Assembly: GCA_964006375.1 (NCBI GenBank)
Contig: OZ023262.1
Span: 93,659,476-93,723,475 of the forward strand
Direction of reading: 5' to 3'
Origin: Tillus elongatus
Taxonomy: Eukaryota > Arthropoda > Insecta > Coleoptera > Cleridae
Length of the DNA stretch: 64,000 nt
A program made the translations under genes and the position numbers. Shown piece by piece: positions 33,501 through 48,522 of this stretch (position 1 is its first letter; each line of letters starts with the position of its first letter). The notes beneath the pieces were generated by a model. That model worked only from the letters and a program-made list of their open reading frames with translations, was not told where the DNA came from and did not search any database.

Positions 33501-33930
33501 ACAAAATATTCCTGGCTTTTAATGCTGAATAAGATTAAATGATCTAAATAGCGGCTCCCTATTTGAAAAACTCAAGTCTCAGCAGTTTTTTCATCATAAT
33601 TTTGGTACTTCTTTTTCGAACCCTCCGTATCAATAATTTTATTCAAAGAATATTAAACTCCTTCCACATCTACAAGGATATCACTCCAAAATAAATAATT
33701 ATATCGTGTGTATGAGAAAAAATATCGATATGTTCCGGTCCTAAAACATCAATTTTGACATAAAAGTTCGAATATCTCAAGAAGACAAAGGCTGAGACTA
33801 ATGTCATAATATACTGGGTGTCCAGTGCTTCAAGTACACCCGGAATTACCACTACTCTAAAAATATTTTAGCCAAGTGTACCTCAATCGCATTAGGACAG
33901 TAACGACCTTTTTCGTACTGATAGTTTCTC
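33501..33930. other. Unassigned stretch with mariner-like end traces
   Basis: No gene seen. ATACTGGGTGTCCAGTGCTT near 33811 resembles a mariner-type non-coding end. Confidence 0.35.
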
Positions 33931-35251
33931 ATAATCAATTTTTTTTTAATTTCAGCAACACACCGCGAGGGCTTACAGCCTGAATACTATCGTACCGTGG
34001 GTGTTGATAAGGAGGAAAGAGGCAACTTGTTAATTCTGGACTTGAAGGTTTGGGGGTTCGGTGGAGAAGAAAAAACATGTGCCGGCAAGGAATGCCACTA
34101 CTTGGAAGTCCTCTGTACAAAAGAGCGGGCATAACAAGATGTTCTATATCTGGTGACCTGGCAGTAAAAGGGTTCATTCGCTCTGTTCCCCTGGTAGATC
34201 TGTTGGAGGCAGCAGGTGGAGGAACTATGGAAGAAAGCTCCTCTGAGCAGTGCGCGTGTAGATATCTAAACCATGGCTTTTGAGTGGCTGCAGAGGTTTT
34301 CTGTGTACGTGGAATAAATAACTCCATGCCAGCTTGGATAATTTCGGTGACGTTTTGTGAGATATCAGAGGGGTCAGGATGAGAGAAGCAGACGGACGCC
34401 CATGGAAATAAAGAAAAGTAATCTCGCATTTCGTCCCAGTTCGCGGAGTTGTAGTGCCAAACTATACGTGGGTGTGATGACTGTGTGACCTCGGGTTGCA
34501 TTGCGCAGGAAGCAGTGACAATGCCGTGGTCTGAGCGACCAAGGGGGCAGTGACTGATATTATATAGCAGTCGGGATTTGTAGTAAGAAGGAGATCCAAG
34601 GGATTTGAGCTGTGTGCTGGGATGCGAGGAAAGTAAGTAGGTTGCTGAACCATATTGGCTAAAGAATTGCTGGCTGCAAAGGCCTCCGCTGCTCTTCCTT
34701 GTGGATCGGTTTTTCAAGATCCTAGCCATTCCTTATTATGGAAATTGAAGTCACCAAGAATAGTGACCTCGGATGAAGGATATTCAGAAATCAGATGGTC
34801 GGTTTTTTGAGAAAGGTAGTCAATGAGCTGGACAGAGTTGTTGTCAGAAGGTGACCGGTAAATGCAACAGATGAATTTAGTTGCAGCACTGAGAGAGAGT
34901 TTTATCCATAGCATGTCTTTTTTTCCAGCTTCTAAATTGGGGAGTCTAGTGCAGGGTAGACTGCTACGGACGTAAGCGCACACGCCTCCATGCAATCTAA
35001 GGAAGTAAGGAGCTCATACCCCGGAAAGTTAAGGTGAATAGTGGCTGTTTTGGCACTGATTTGAGTTTCGGTGAGGGAGAGGAGTTGGAGCCTATTAGCC
35101 TGGAATTCAGGTTAGAATTTAGGCCACATATATTCGAGAAGGATATGTTAAATCTTGATGCTGACGCCCCCTGTACACCCCTCTCCCGCAGATCCGAATG
35201 GAGGGGTATTTTACCTCCGGAATCTTTTGTACAAGGAGGCTCCATCATCAT
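33931..35251 (-). pseudogene. CR1/jockey-type LINE with the reverse transcriptase deleted
   Basis: On the minus strand: endonuclease segments (FNISFSNICGLNSNL at 35251-34997; CCIYRSPSDNNSVQLIDYLS and TILGDFNFHNKEWLG at 34995-34714; PLGRSDHGIVTAS after 34729) are in three frames, so two frame changes. After ATQKPWF near 34270 the frame jumps directly to RYLHAHCSEELSSIVPPPAA, which in the sister copy (54231-56563) lies ~2 kb downstream at the ORF2 C-terminus. The RT is therefore missing. The 3' end has a short A-run tail (T-run on plus, 33940-33949). Confidence 0.85.
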
Positions 35252-35439
35252 TTTTGTTTATAAAGGAAACCGACTCATACACCAGAACCGGAAACGTTCG
35301 TTGGGACGATGTAAGAGGTGGTACCTCCTCGGGCGTGAAAAAATCCTTTACTGTCACGTAAAGGAAAAGTCCACTATAACCTACCATATTGCAAGTATAC
35401 CACACCAGTCAACTATTAATTGATGCAGTTCCCGGTGGT
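35252..35439. other. Possible 5' part of the LINE
   Basis: Upstream of the endonuclease frame on the minus strand; no recognisable domain. Confidence 0.35.
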
Positions 35440-35660
35440 ACTCCCTGTATATTCTTTTAGACAACATACGTTTCCTTATTATGAATGTAATGTGTCACAT
35501 CATAAACAGAACTTCCCTAAATCTGAACGCCTGGGTAATTAAATATTATATTTCAGAATCGATAATACGGTATAATGACAGAATCTAATTTAACATTTAA
35601 TTAGCTTTGTCGCTTTGTCAGACTAAAACAGATTTGTAGTTTTTATTCAATATTTTTCGT
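35440..35660 (+). repeat. Low-copy repeat shared with 47790-48020
   Basis: Segments such as ATATTTCAGAAT-GATAATA and GTTATAATGACAGAATCTA align by eye with ~75% similarity. No coding frame in common. Confidence 0.55.
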
Positions 35661-35952
35661 CTTTGTTTAAAAAGAATACTCCACCTCTAACGACTCATGA
35701 AATTATAGACTTAATTATCTACCTTTATTCAAACATACTACAGCTGCGTGCAAAAATACAGTTTTGTGTAATAAATCTTCAAAAATATTGTATTGCTCCT
35801 AATTCAATTAATTTTGTGTTGTCACAAAAGTTATTTTTCTGGTTATTGGAACTTGTCTGCATGACTTTTTTGTACACAGCAAGGCTAATGATCCAACTTT
35901 ATTGTTTTATATTTGGTTTGACGTAAATGACAAGTAGTTTTCTTATTTTATT

Positions 35953-35956
<4 letters not shown>
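35661..35956. other. Unassigned AT-rich stretch
   Basis: No domain or repeat partner recognised. Confidence 0.35.

Positions 35957-36045
<89 letters not shown>
35957..36045. repeat. (TA)n microsatellite
   Basis: About 44 units. Confidence 0.95.
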
Positions 36046-36048
<3 letters not shown>

Positions 36049-37545
36049 GGCGTCAATTGTTTTGGTTATAATGTGTATGTAATTACTTTATGTTGTCAAT
36101 TGTTACGATTTATTTTATGAATGTAAATATTGCATATTATTAAGTATATTGTATAGTTAATTATAATGTGTGTAATGTGTTTTTATAATATGTAGATTTT
36201 TAGTTTCCTATATTTGAATACTGGTATTGTAATGGATATTATGATTTATACTTATGAATCTCAGATTATATATGTTTATAGTTGGGCGCCTTTAAATTTA
36301 TTTATCTATTAATTATAGGGTCCAATATTATTTAAATAAATTTGTAACTCAAATTCTGACACTTTTAGAACACCTCTATATATTTATATTAAATTGAATA
36401 AATTTACCTTTTTTCTTTTATTTAATTTGTTTTCCTCTTACTTGAATCCTCGGCTTTATGTACACTCTATTTCTTAGGGATTAAGTGAGGTCAAATGAAA
36501 ATTCTTACCTTTAAACGTTTTATCTAAATTTTGTGTAAAGTTTTATTAAAATTATGTATCCTGATATGGAATGAAACCTCAAAATATTTGAAGTTAATAA
36601 CTCGATTTCTAGTAATAAGAGTTTTTTACTTAAACAAATTATAAAATAATTTAAACAATTTTATCTAGCATTTAACATTTATTAGTTTCTTATTGGATCC
36701 TCTAATTTATATTGGCCATTGAATTTTAATAATTACTTAAAAGTTTTTAGTTTGCAGGTCGAACCGACTTTAGTTAAAATTGTCTGTTCTATACTTTTCT
36801 GCAAAATTGTTATTCTGTTCCTAGGACAACGGGTTCTGATGGGTTCAAGATGGCTGATGTTTGAATTGTTACGATATTCTCTAGAGGATATCGCAGCGCC
36901 ATCTATTAATATTATTTTGAATCTCTTTATTGAACGGGCTCAATTCTTTTTCTTTTAGATTCTTGACTTAAATGAATTTTAACTCGTAAATTTCTTATTG
37001 ACAATTGTGATACTTGTTTGAGTAGTTTTAGTTTAAAGTTGCAACAATTAGATTGATCTCAACTGTATTATAAATACATTGGCGTCAGTAACGGGTTTTG
37101 TTGTTACGTACTGTTTACACTCTCTTATTTGCTGAAGAGGTTATTCTTTGCTGTGAACACATGTGCACCCACGATGTCGACTTTACACTGTACTTTTAAA
37201 ACACTTAAGCTGGACGTTTCGCAAGTTTTTATTATAATATTTGGAGAATACTACAATGGATGATTTAAACGTGATGTTTGCCTGCCCTGTTCCAACCGTT
37301 CCCTCTTTTGTTGAAGATGCCGGGTGTCGTCTCCATTCTCTCCGCCAATCAGGTTGTGGTTATGTCACCTGATCTAATGAATACAGTCACTTGCTACTGT
37401 CTTTGTTTATATATTGAATCTTAATAAGTACAATTAGTTTTTACACGTGCATATTCCATTTTGACTATCGGAAATTCAAAATGTTAAATTGTCAAATACT
37501 TTTTAAATTTTCAACTTAATGTCGGCCTTAAGCTTTTTATCATAG

Positions 37546-37547
<2 letters not shown>
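36046..37547. other. Longest stretch without recognisable gene or repeat
   Basis: About 1.5 kb, AT-rich, no domain in any frame and no match elsewhere in the window. Candidate host intergenic or intronic DNA. Confidence 0.4.

Positions 37548-37602
<55 letters not shown>
37548..37602. repeat. (TA)n microsatellite
   Basis: About 27 units. Confidence 0.95.
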
Positions 37603-37603
<1 letters not shown>

Positions 37604-38369
37604 CAGATTCTTTACACTTAACACGCCACTCCTCTGCTTCGCTAATGAATAGCACACCTCACACTACGTTTTCATCGACGCGCTCGCTATCTGTTTCTAG
37701 CTTTGTAACAGTAAAAATTGGAAAAGCAAACTAACATTATGATAATCTGTTTAAGATCCTTGGTTGGGGTTTTCTAAATTTGGTCAATGTTTTTTGCATC
37801 AAAAACACAAAATTGCAACTTATCTAACCCGCAAGGCCCGACGTTAAATTAGCTGGATAACACTGCTCAAAAGTCCACAGACATCACAGAGGATATTTGT
37901 TAAAAACTGAAATGTTTTTAGTGTTGTGCAAAAAGACGCTCAAGCATTTAGTTACTAGGAAATCAAGCAGAACAGGCGACTAGTGATATAAAACGTCGTT
38001 ACTTTGTAATACTCGCATGTAATCGTTATTTTTGGATTAAGTATTCGTTGCTTTGTATTCGTTAGTGAGTAGTCATTAGTGCTACATACGTTCTGTAGAT
38101 CTGAACGATTATCTGTTATCTACACATACCCACATCTATCACATTACCCGAATGCAACCGCTTAAATCACGCACTTTGTATCGATAGTTAGTAACAGAGG
38201 CACAGTGCTGGAATAAATGGAACTAATTAATGTAGGTGCAATATTTTGGTGTAGTGCAAAAATTGACGCCTCAGCATTTAGATAATTGTGGATTAACTAT
38301 AAGTGCAAAAGGACGCTACAGCGTAATAGGCAACAATCAACAGATATATGCAAATCGACTAAGACTACT
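37603..38369. other. Unassigned stretch with a loosely repeated GTGCAAAA-GACGC motif
   Basis: GTGCAAAAAGACGCTCAAGC (~37924), and related forms near 38255 and 38301, recur at irregular spacing. No gene seen. Confidence 0.4.
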
Positions 38370-38982
38370 CATTTTACTAGTAATGGGTCGTTATTTAACT
38401 GTCAGCTATTTTTAAACGGTTACCGAGCCGTAACGGTAACCACCAGTTATGGATTTATAAAAATAGCAGCTTAAAAAATAACGCTTTTTACACTAAACTA
38501 GATTTCGGATTCGTGTCTGTTTCTGTTCTACTGCAACTAGTTCGGCTTCGATGAATAAATATCGGTTTTCATCGGCAACTGTTTATTTAACTATTTAACG
38601 GGATGAATAACCGACTGTTGATGGGGAAACGCATACGGACACTACTACACAGAGTTATTCTGTTAAACTGAAAAGCTGTTATATTTGAAACGGTTGAGTT
38701 TCCCACTAGTATGTAAAGCCAAATATTTAATAATAAAAAATGTTGGGTGAAAAGATGAATTTCTGTAAAAAACGTGTTATTACTTTCACTATAGACAACG
38801 CAAAATAGGGGTATTTCACGTGAAATTAAAGTACTTATTTATTTAAATTTATATACATTACCTAAGAAAACAGTTAACACGTCATTTTCGTTTGTCTGAT
38901 AATAGTTATCAAATTGATTAAAAAAATATAATGATACAACATTTTTTAATATCTATATACATTTCAATATAAAAAAATTAAA

Positions 38983-38985
<3 letters not shown>

Positions 38986-39058
<73 letters not shown>
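38986..39058. repeat. (TA)n microsatellite inside the hAT-like element
   Basis: About 36 units ending at a mariner-type CAGGGTGTTTCC terminus. Confidence 0.95.
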
Positions 39059-39061
<3 letters not shown>

Positions 39062-39351
39062 GGTGTTTCCAAATTGATGCGAAAAATTTTACAAGGTGAT
39101 TCTTTGGCGAAAAATAAGTGGTGTCTTTTTATTAAGTTTTTTTTGAAAGCCCTTCTCCTCCAAGTTACAACCCTTTGAAATTTTTGAAACTAATTTTAAA
39201 ACAACGAATATTAAAATAAGTAAATAAACAATTAATACTATATATCTTCCAATTTTTTTAAAACTCAAACACAATTTTTTATGCTGTTTCTTTACCGCAA
39301 TTTTATTAGCTGCGTTATGTTATGGAGTTCTTAGAATCACTCCCTGTGTAG
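39059..39351. mobile_element. Small mariner-like element or fragment, nested
   Basis: Left CAGGGTGTTTCCAAATTGAT; right CACTCCCTGTGTA. Only ~8 bp of the ends are inverted, so a solo fragment is also possible. Confidence 0.45.
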
Positions 39352-39828
39352 CAATAAAAGTTCTAACGTCTAACGTCCCAAGGCGTGATAAATAATGATA
39401 TTTATTGATTCTTGCTGTGGCATTGACATTTACGTAAAGACCCTGATAAAATAAATTTGTGAGAAATGACTAGTTTATAATTCCTAAAACATCTAAGTAA
39501 ATTCTTATAGAAGACTCCTTTCTGATTTCTAAAAGTTTCACTTCAGAGTGGCAAAAGATTTACGACACGCTTATTATAATTTCTTAACCCTTGGTTTCCT
39601 TTACATATCGACAAAATTTGAGATTTATACACTACGTGAAATAACGGGGTAAAAATACAATGCATTTATACTAGTGTGCTCGCTCTCGCTCACAGCTTTG
39701 GGAATGTAGGATACTATCGATCGACTATCCAGTTTAAAATAACTGAAGCCGTTGTTTTCAACGGTTATTATTAAATAACGTTAACGGCTTCAACTGTTAA
39801 CAGAAAATAACTGTTTTTCCCATCACTA

Positions 39829-40248
39829 CATTTTACCAGTCATTAATAAAGAAAACCTTTATACCAATACCCAGGATTGAGCAACTGAAATTGAAGGGCT
39901 TGGTGCAATAATCAGCTAAACGCTATTTTTCCCGTAAATGCGATTTAAATCCTATCCCATTAAATAAAATCGCTCTTTCAATTGATGCAATAGCCGTCCA
40001 TTTAACTCGATCCTAAATGCCAATTGCACATATGTTTGTTGCAAAAACCGCCCAAGTAAAACACATAGCCTTTAGTTGCCCCACAGAATGTGAAGTTTCT
40101 GAACCTAGAGTGCTGGGATTCAAAGAAGTTTGACGCAATATCAGGCCATGTGATTCACATGGCTTGTTATTGCCACCAAAACGTTTTAGTTCTATAGTTG
40201 ACATTTCTTGTGCGACTGTTATCTTTGTTAAAGAAGTGATACATTATA
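39829..40248. other. Unassigned stretch with a MITE fragment
   Basis: GGGCTTGGTGCAATAATCAG at 39897-39916 matches the end of the MITE at 47183-47404. Nothing else recognised. Confidence 0.4.
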
Positions 40249-43060
<2,812 letters not shown>

Positions 43061-43073
43061 TTGTCCATACTGC

Positions 43074-43345
43074 ATACAGACTTTGAGAATACTTCTCTGG
43101 CTTTACTGTTGGTTTTTAGTGGTGAAGGACGTAGCCAGGGCGTGAGCTAACTGGAGTAAGTGGCCCTTCGAATTCTGGAAGTTCTAGGATGTTCTTCAAT
43201 ATATATAGTCACAGAAGCATTGAAGAACATCCTAGAACTTCCAGAATTCGAAGGGCCACTTACTCCAGTTAGCTCACGCGCTGGCTACGTCCTTCACCAC
43301 TAAAAACCAACAGTGAAGCCAGAGAAGTATTCTCCAAGTCTGTAT
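43074..43345. repeat. Near-perfect palindrome, 127-bp arms
   Basis: Arms 43074-43200 and 43219-43345 are reverse complements with about three mismatches; spacer 18 bp (ATATATAGTCACAGAAGC). It lies at the 3' end of the preceding pseudogene. CTAAAGGTCTTCCA just left and CCAAAGGTCTTCAA just right of the palindrome are similar in direct orientation. Confidence 0.92.
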
Positions 43346-43609
43346 CCAAAGGTCTTCAACAACTACTATTTGTACTTAAAACGCCTAGAGAACGCAGATG
43401 ACGATTCTGAATAACGCGTTTGTTTTCCTATTTTCAATTTGATTGCTTTTAGTTAGGTTCCAACTTTAGTTCCTTTTTTTTATTTTATGATTTGTCAAGT
43501 TCAAGTTCTGCTTGCTTATTGTAGCTCTGCTGTTTAATAAGTATTTTGTCCAATAGACGCTGTATCAATATTTATTCATACTTCTTACCGTATAGTTAAA
43601 TTATATATA
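43346..43609. other. Pseudogene tail and flank of the pogo element
   Basis: A reading CCAAAGGTCTTCAACAAC... encoding YYLYLKRLENADDDSE-stop at ~43355-43413 may be the true C-terminus of the preceding pseudogene. Confidence 0.4.
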
Positions 43610-46600
43610 GGGTAAACGATACAGTTATTGGCCATTTGTACGAATATTAAGGTTACAGCGCTCCTTCTTGTATATTAATCAACTAGCAAAACTGTAGTCG
43701 CACAGTATAATATAAGATATATTATTTTTGATGATAACATACTTTTTTTTGACTTAAACTGTTCAAAAAAGAATAAAAAATTCTAAATTGTTGACCAACT
43801 CATAAAAGTAGTGATTGGCCATAGGCATATAGTGATTGGCCTAACATCTCTTACAGTGATTGTCATACCCTTCGATGTCAGCTGTAAACAATTAATTTTC
43901 TATGGGAATAATAAACAAACATCATGCAACAATTTATTTTTCAATTAATGGAAATTTTTAAGCACGATTTACAATGAAATATAGTAGAGTTTGATTTATG
44001 TAAATTCATTTTCCTTATACAATTCAGATGAAAAGCTCTGGTGCAGGATTTACATTTTATACCAATATTTGATTCATTCATATTGTTGGTGCAAGTAAAA
44101 CATAAGCCGTTAATTTTTCTCACATTATCTTCTAAGCTCAAACCACAAGTCTCTTGTGCATTCTCTAACCTAACATTGGATAAAATATGTATCCTTGAAC
44201 TTGTACCATCTTGAGAACTGTATTCATTCTTGGTGTCACTGCTACCAAAAAGATTTTTGGTGGCTTGTTGTATTCTTAAAAGTTGGTATTGTTGGCTGCC
44301 CGATGTGTTCTCTTCATCATCAAACTCACGTCCTATGTTTTCCCTATTTCTTATATTTTCATTCACATCGTCATGTGGATTTGACGCTTCTGATCTACAT
44401 TTGTTTTTACTCTTAAAATATTGCTTTTTAACATTTTTGTTTTCTAATTTCTTGAAGTTCTCTGCTGTTTTCCTCAATTTATTCTCAAGCCTTTTAACTT
44501 TCCTCTCTTCTTTCTCAGTTTCTTTCTCTTTTTTAGTTTGTTCCTTATCACTCATGATTTTCTTTCATTAAGTTGATGTTAAGACAAACGGAAGTCTTTC
44601 GCTTTGCCTCTTACCCTTTCTCGCAGGAGTTTGAGGCCACTGTAAGAATATATCAAGACTTACATCTGCTGAAGTATTTTCAGTATCTACAGAGGCCATG
44701 GTTAAATGGTCTATCTTATATAAACAGGAGTCCGTTGTAGGGCATATTCCGGAAGCATTATGATCACTCACAAGTTTTCCAGATTGACATGGTTGTGTTA
44801 GTTGAAAAATGTCACCGTTATAATCTTCGAAAACAATTGGTATTTCTTCTATATTGATATTTCTCAAGGTAAGGGTTGAGTCATTGTTTTCCAAATAGGT
44901 ATCGAGGTTTGCTGCGCTGGTTGATTTTAGCCTAGCACTAATATCAAGTCCGTCTGTGCTTTCTCTGGCTATTGGTGATGCATGAGTTTCCTGTGACAAT
45001 TCATTGGGATTGATATGTGTGGGATTTATTTCTTCTACCGATACTTCAGAAATGTCTTCTTTTGGTTTGAATCTCTTCCACATGCTGTACAGCATACCGA
45101 ATTCTTCTGAATGGTTGTTGATGCAATGCTGTCCTTTTTGAAATTCATTAATATAATTTTCACCAACAATTTCTTTAAATGCTGGATACGACAGGACGTA
45201 ATTTTTTTTCAAACCAGTTTGTTCGTATGTATTGACTTTAGCAGCTCCCAAACATTTTGTGACGTCTATCGCATTTGGATTCCATGGGTACAAGCCACAA
45301 GCTTTAAACCCATTTTGGATGATAGTTGACTTTGCAACGTTTTTGATAACATTTTCAAGAACTGTTGCAAAGTGCTCTTTGCTTAATGTTTCATTGGTAT
45401 GGTCGCGTCTCCACTCAACTACTGCCTTCTTCCAACCATTTTTTATCGGTTTGAAGGCTACCACATCAGCAGGCTGAACAATTCGTGTGGCATTGGGATA
45501 AAGGCAAATCAGTATAATTTCCAGTTGACTACAAAGTTCACTTAGTTGATAGGTTAAGTGTGTGCTGTGCCCGTCTACAAAGAGAATGATGGGAAATTTC
45601 ACATTATGTTTTTTTAAATAGGGGTGCAGTACGTTTGAAATATATTCATAAAATATCTCAGCACGCATCCACCCAGAATCACTCAAGCCAACTCCCCATT
45701 CATCAGGAACTGATTTAGCGATATTAGCAGGCAACCGTTTATAAGGGTAAATCACCATTGGTGGTGTAACTTTACCAGATGCAGTGAAAGTAAACATTAC
45801 TGTAATTGCTGTTTTGGACGGCGCGTGTTCAACCTCATAAACATTTCTGCTTCCTCTTGGAGCAAGAACTTTTGTATTTTTCGGACACAAGTTAAAACAT
45901 GTCTCATCTCCGTTGAGTATTCGTTCTGGGTCTTTTAATATGCCTTCCAGATCTTTTGACTTTAGATAATCGTAAATGTTACCAAACCACTTTTTAAGGT
46001 CTGCTACTGAAATGGTTGCACTTGCGGCAGTAACTGCCTCAGATATACGTATTGTTACCTTTGGATGACGACGAAGAAAGGCTTTGTACCAACCATCTCC
46101 TGGATGATTTCTTATAAATGGATTGGGACGTGGATTTTTCTCTAAGAATAACCTTACTGATTCTTGCAAGTCCTCTTTGCGACGAGGAAATCCTTTCTTG
46201 TGGTTCTCGAATACACATTTAACCAGAAGTTCTTCTTCATTGGGTGTGAGAATAGGATTCGGACCTAAATTTGACTTGATAAATTTGGTACTTCTCCTGA
46301 ATTGCAGGGTTGCTCTTGGAACCTTAAAATATCTTGCTGCTTCTCTGATTGAGGTTCCTTTCTTGATTAGTTCAAGAGCTTTTTCAATATCCTGATCACA
46401 ATATTTTTTTGTATATTTGTCACCCACTCTGACTTTTGGCATCTTTTGTAAACCTACAAATATACAAGTAATATAGTGATTGGCCAGTAAAGATGTCAGA
46501 GATTGGCACCTGGCCAACGACTGTTTAAAGAAGGTTTAAAGTCTGTATTCCCTCGAAAAGCATTTGAGATTAATGAAACAATTTATTTAGTTGAAGTTTT

Positions 46601-47088
46601 ATTGTAAAACTACCCGTTAATATATATTACAGTCATTGGCAGGAGTGGCCAATAACTGAATTTATTGTAAATGTCGTGTATAGTGATTGGCCTGCTTAAA
46701 TTTCATAAGTAATTTTAGGTTAGAGACATATAAACAGTTTTTTCGAACACCCTAACTTCAAATTATAGTCCCTATACTGTTATAATCATTTGTTCCAAGC
46801 ATACGAATAAAATAATCACTTACCTGATACACAGTGACGCTAAGCAAATGCACAAGCAACGTGCTGAATATGGAATAACTTCAAACAGGCACAAGGAAAA
46901 GACCGCCAACGACATTCACCGCTGCCAACATATCAAAGTACTGTGATCAAAGCAACAAACGGTGTTGTCACTTTGAACTGAAACAATCACATTTCGCTTA
47001 AAACGACGACAATGCTTGTTATTTTAAAAGAAAGTCGAATGGCCAATCACTGTAAGTATATTTTATAGTGGCCAATAACTGTATCGTT

Positions 47089-47093
<5 letters not shown>
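43610..47093 (-). mobile_element. Pogo-type DNA transposon, nearly complete
   Basis: 3484 bp with ~27-bp inverted ends (GGGTAAACGATACAGTTA... and its reverse complement ending at 47093), flanked by TA on both sides. At least nine copies of the motif AGTNATTGGCC in either orientation lie in the subterminal regions (43622, 43812, 43831 on one side; 46473, 46633, 46648, 46681, 47040, 47069 on the other). One long transposase frame is interrupted only by two adjacent stops. Confidence 0.93.
43941..46442 (-). pseudogene. Pogo-type transposase with C-terminal PHD-like finger, two adjacent stops
   Basis: ATG at 46442-46440 (MPKVRVGDKYTKKYCDQDIE); an upstream TTG extension is not credible because it crosses a subterminal binding site. 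Domains: Psq-type HTH (residues ~15-60), second HTH, DDE_1 catalytic core with Asp179 (LNGDETCF), Asp290 (LFVDGHSTH) and Asp326 (QPADVVAFKPIKNGW). At 44562-44570 two consecutive codons are TAA and TGA in frame; the same frame then continues through a Lys/Glu coiled coil and a Cys4-His-Cys3 PHD-like finger (CFTCTNN...CKSCTRAFHLNC...HCKSC), ending at 43941. So the original was one protein of ~830 residues. The catalytic part is otherwise open. Confidence 0.9.

Positions 47094-47161
<68 letters not shown>
47094..47161. repeat. (TA)n microsatellite abutting the pogo element
   Basis: About 33 units beginning at the target TA. Confidence 0.95.
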
Positions 47162-47165
<4 letters not shown>

Positions 47166-47182
47166 ATATATATAATTTAAAT

Positions 47183-47404
47183 TTCGGCGGCAATAATCAG
47201 CTATGTGCTAGTAATTTCTACTTTTTTGTAGTCATATGCTTATATTCTAGTGCCAAATATGTGAACCCCATATACGTAGGCTATCTACAGGTATTAATGA
47301 ATATTTATTTCCTAAGAATATTTAAAAATGCATCCATTAAACGTTTTTCTTGATTTCCGGAAAGTTTTCATTTTGCACATAGTCGGTTATTGCACCAGGC
47401 CCTT
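47183..47404. mobile_element. Small MITE of about 220 bp
   Basis: Imperfect ~26-bp inverted ends: GGCAATAATCAGCTATGTGC (47190-47209) against GCACATAGTCGGTTATTGCA (47375-47394). A fragment occurs at 39897-39925. No coding frame. Confidence 0.6.
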
Positions 47405-47421
47405 TAATTAAAATTTGACAG

Positions 47422-47423
<2 letters not shown>

Positions 47424-47496
<73 letters not shown>
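47424..47496. repeat. (TA)n microsatellite
   Basis: About 36 units. Confidence 0.95.
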
Positions 47497-47497
<1 letters not shown>

Positions 47498-47640
47498 CAA
47501 ATTAAAACTGATCTCGAATATGGGTGCTAGGGTTCCTAAAATGCGCTAATTTAAAAAAAAATGTACAAAATTCAAAAGTCGCGATCTTGTCATTAGCGAT
47601 TTTTTTATACTAAAATTCACCAAAAGGAGCAGCGACGGCG
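47497..47640 (-). repeat. Left block with hairpin, inverted
   Basis: ACTGATCTCGAATATGGGTG and TCATTAGCGATTTTTTTATA then AAAATTCACCAA. Confidence 0.65.
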
Positions 47641-48522
47641 TGGACGATAGTCGAAGCGGCAAAAAGTTGGATAGGGGACACACATTTCTTTTAGATGGGT
47701 TAACGCAATAATAAGTAAGGTACTCTCATGAGCTCCACTAAGAGCGAAACCGGTATTGTCTTTTACGATGGTCAGAACACATCCAGCCAGCAGTTTTTCG
47801 TGTTATACATTTTAACAATATACGTTTTCTTATTAATGAAGGATGCAGTCACAAACAATGCTTCCACCACTCTGAACGACACGTTAATCGACATTTATAT
47901 TTCAGAATGAATAATATGTTATAATGACAGAATCTACTCCAATATTAGGCATTTTATTGCTAGATCAGACTGAAGCCCATTTGTAGTTTACAATTAGTTG
48001 TTCTTGCCTTTCCTTGAAAATAAAACTACATTTAATAAACCATGGTCTAATAAACTAAATGACATTCCTCGATTGGCACATAATAGAATTGTTTGAGGAA
48101 ATAAAGCTTTCTGTAATAAATGTCGTAAATATCAGTGTCTTTTTTTGCAAGAAAATCCAATTAGTTTCAAGCTAGAAGAAGAGCTCTTGTTTAGTTACTG
48201 AACATTATAAGAACGACTTCGTCTTCATCCAGCGGTGTTAACGAGATAATTTTTATAACTTAAAATATCAAGTACATTTCAATTAAAATTAAAAGTCAAT
48301 TTACATAAGTGTGTTTTAACTGTCCCTCTAAATTTAATCAGGTATTGACGTGTGCTAAGAATTCTATGCATTATTGTAAAACAATACTCAAACCATCAGC
48401 TATCAGCAGACTTAGACTTTTATAAACCAGACCCTAATAGAGAGACCGAGGCTTTCTGAGTTTTAGGAATGTTATTGAAAGAGCGCATCCCCTTTCAAGG
48501 CCTGTTGAAATTTCTATATGTT
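47641..48522. other. Unassigned stretch, includes the partner of 35440-35660
   Basis: 47790-48020 is a low-copy repeat; the rest shows no gene or named repeat. Confidence 0.4.

Larger units (their letters stand above)
38378..39828. mobile_element. Non-autonomous hAT-like element
   Basis: Ends TAGTAATGGG and CCCATCACTA; 8-bp target duplication CATTTTAC at 38370-38377 and 39829-39836. Both subterminal regions contain repeated AACNGTT-type motifs (AACGGTTACCG, AACCACCAGTTA on the left; AACGGTTATTA, AACGTTAACGG, AACTGTTAACAG on the right), probable transposase sites. No transposase remains. A (TA)n array and a mariner-like sequence (from 39059) have grown or inserted inside it. Confidence 0.88.

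Noticed and set aside
46443..46517. 25-residue N-terminal extension of the pogo transposase
   Set aside because: It starts at TTG and is encoded by a subterminal binding-site region; MPKVRVGDKY at 46442 is the natural start.
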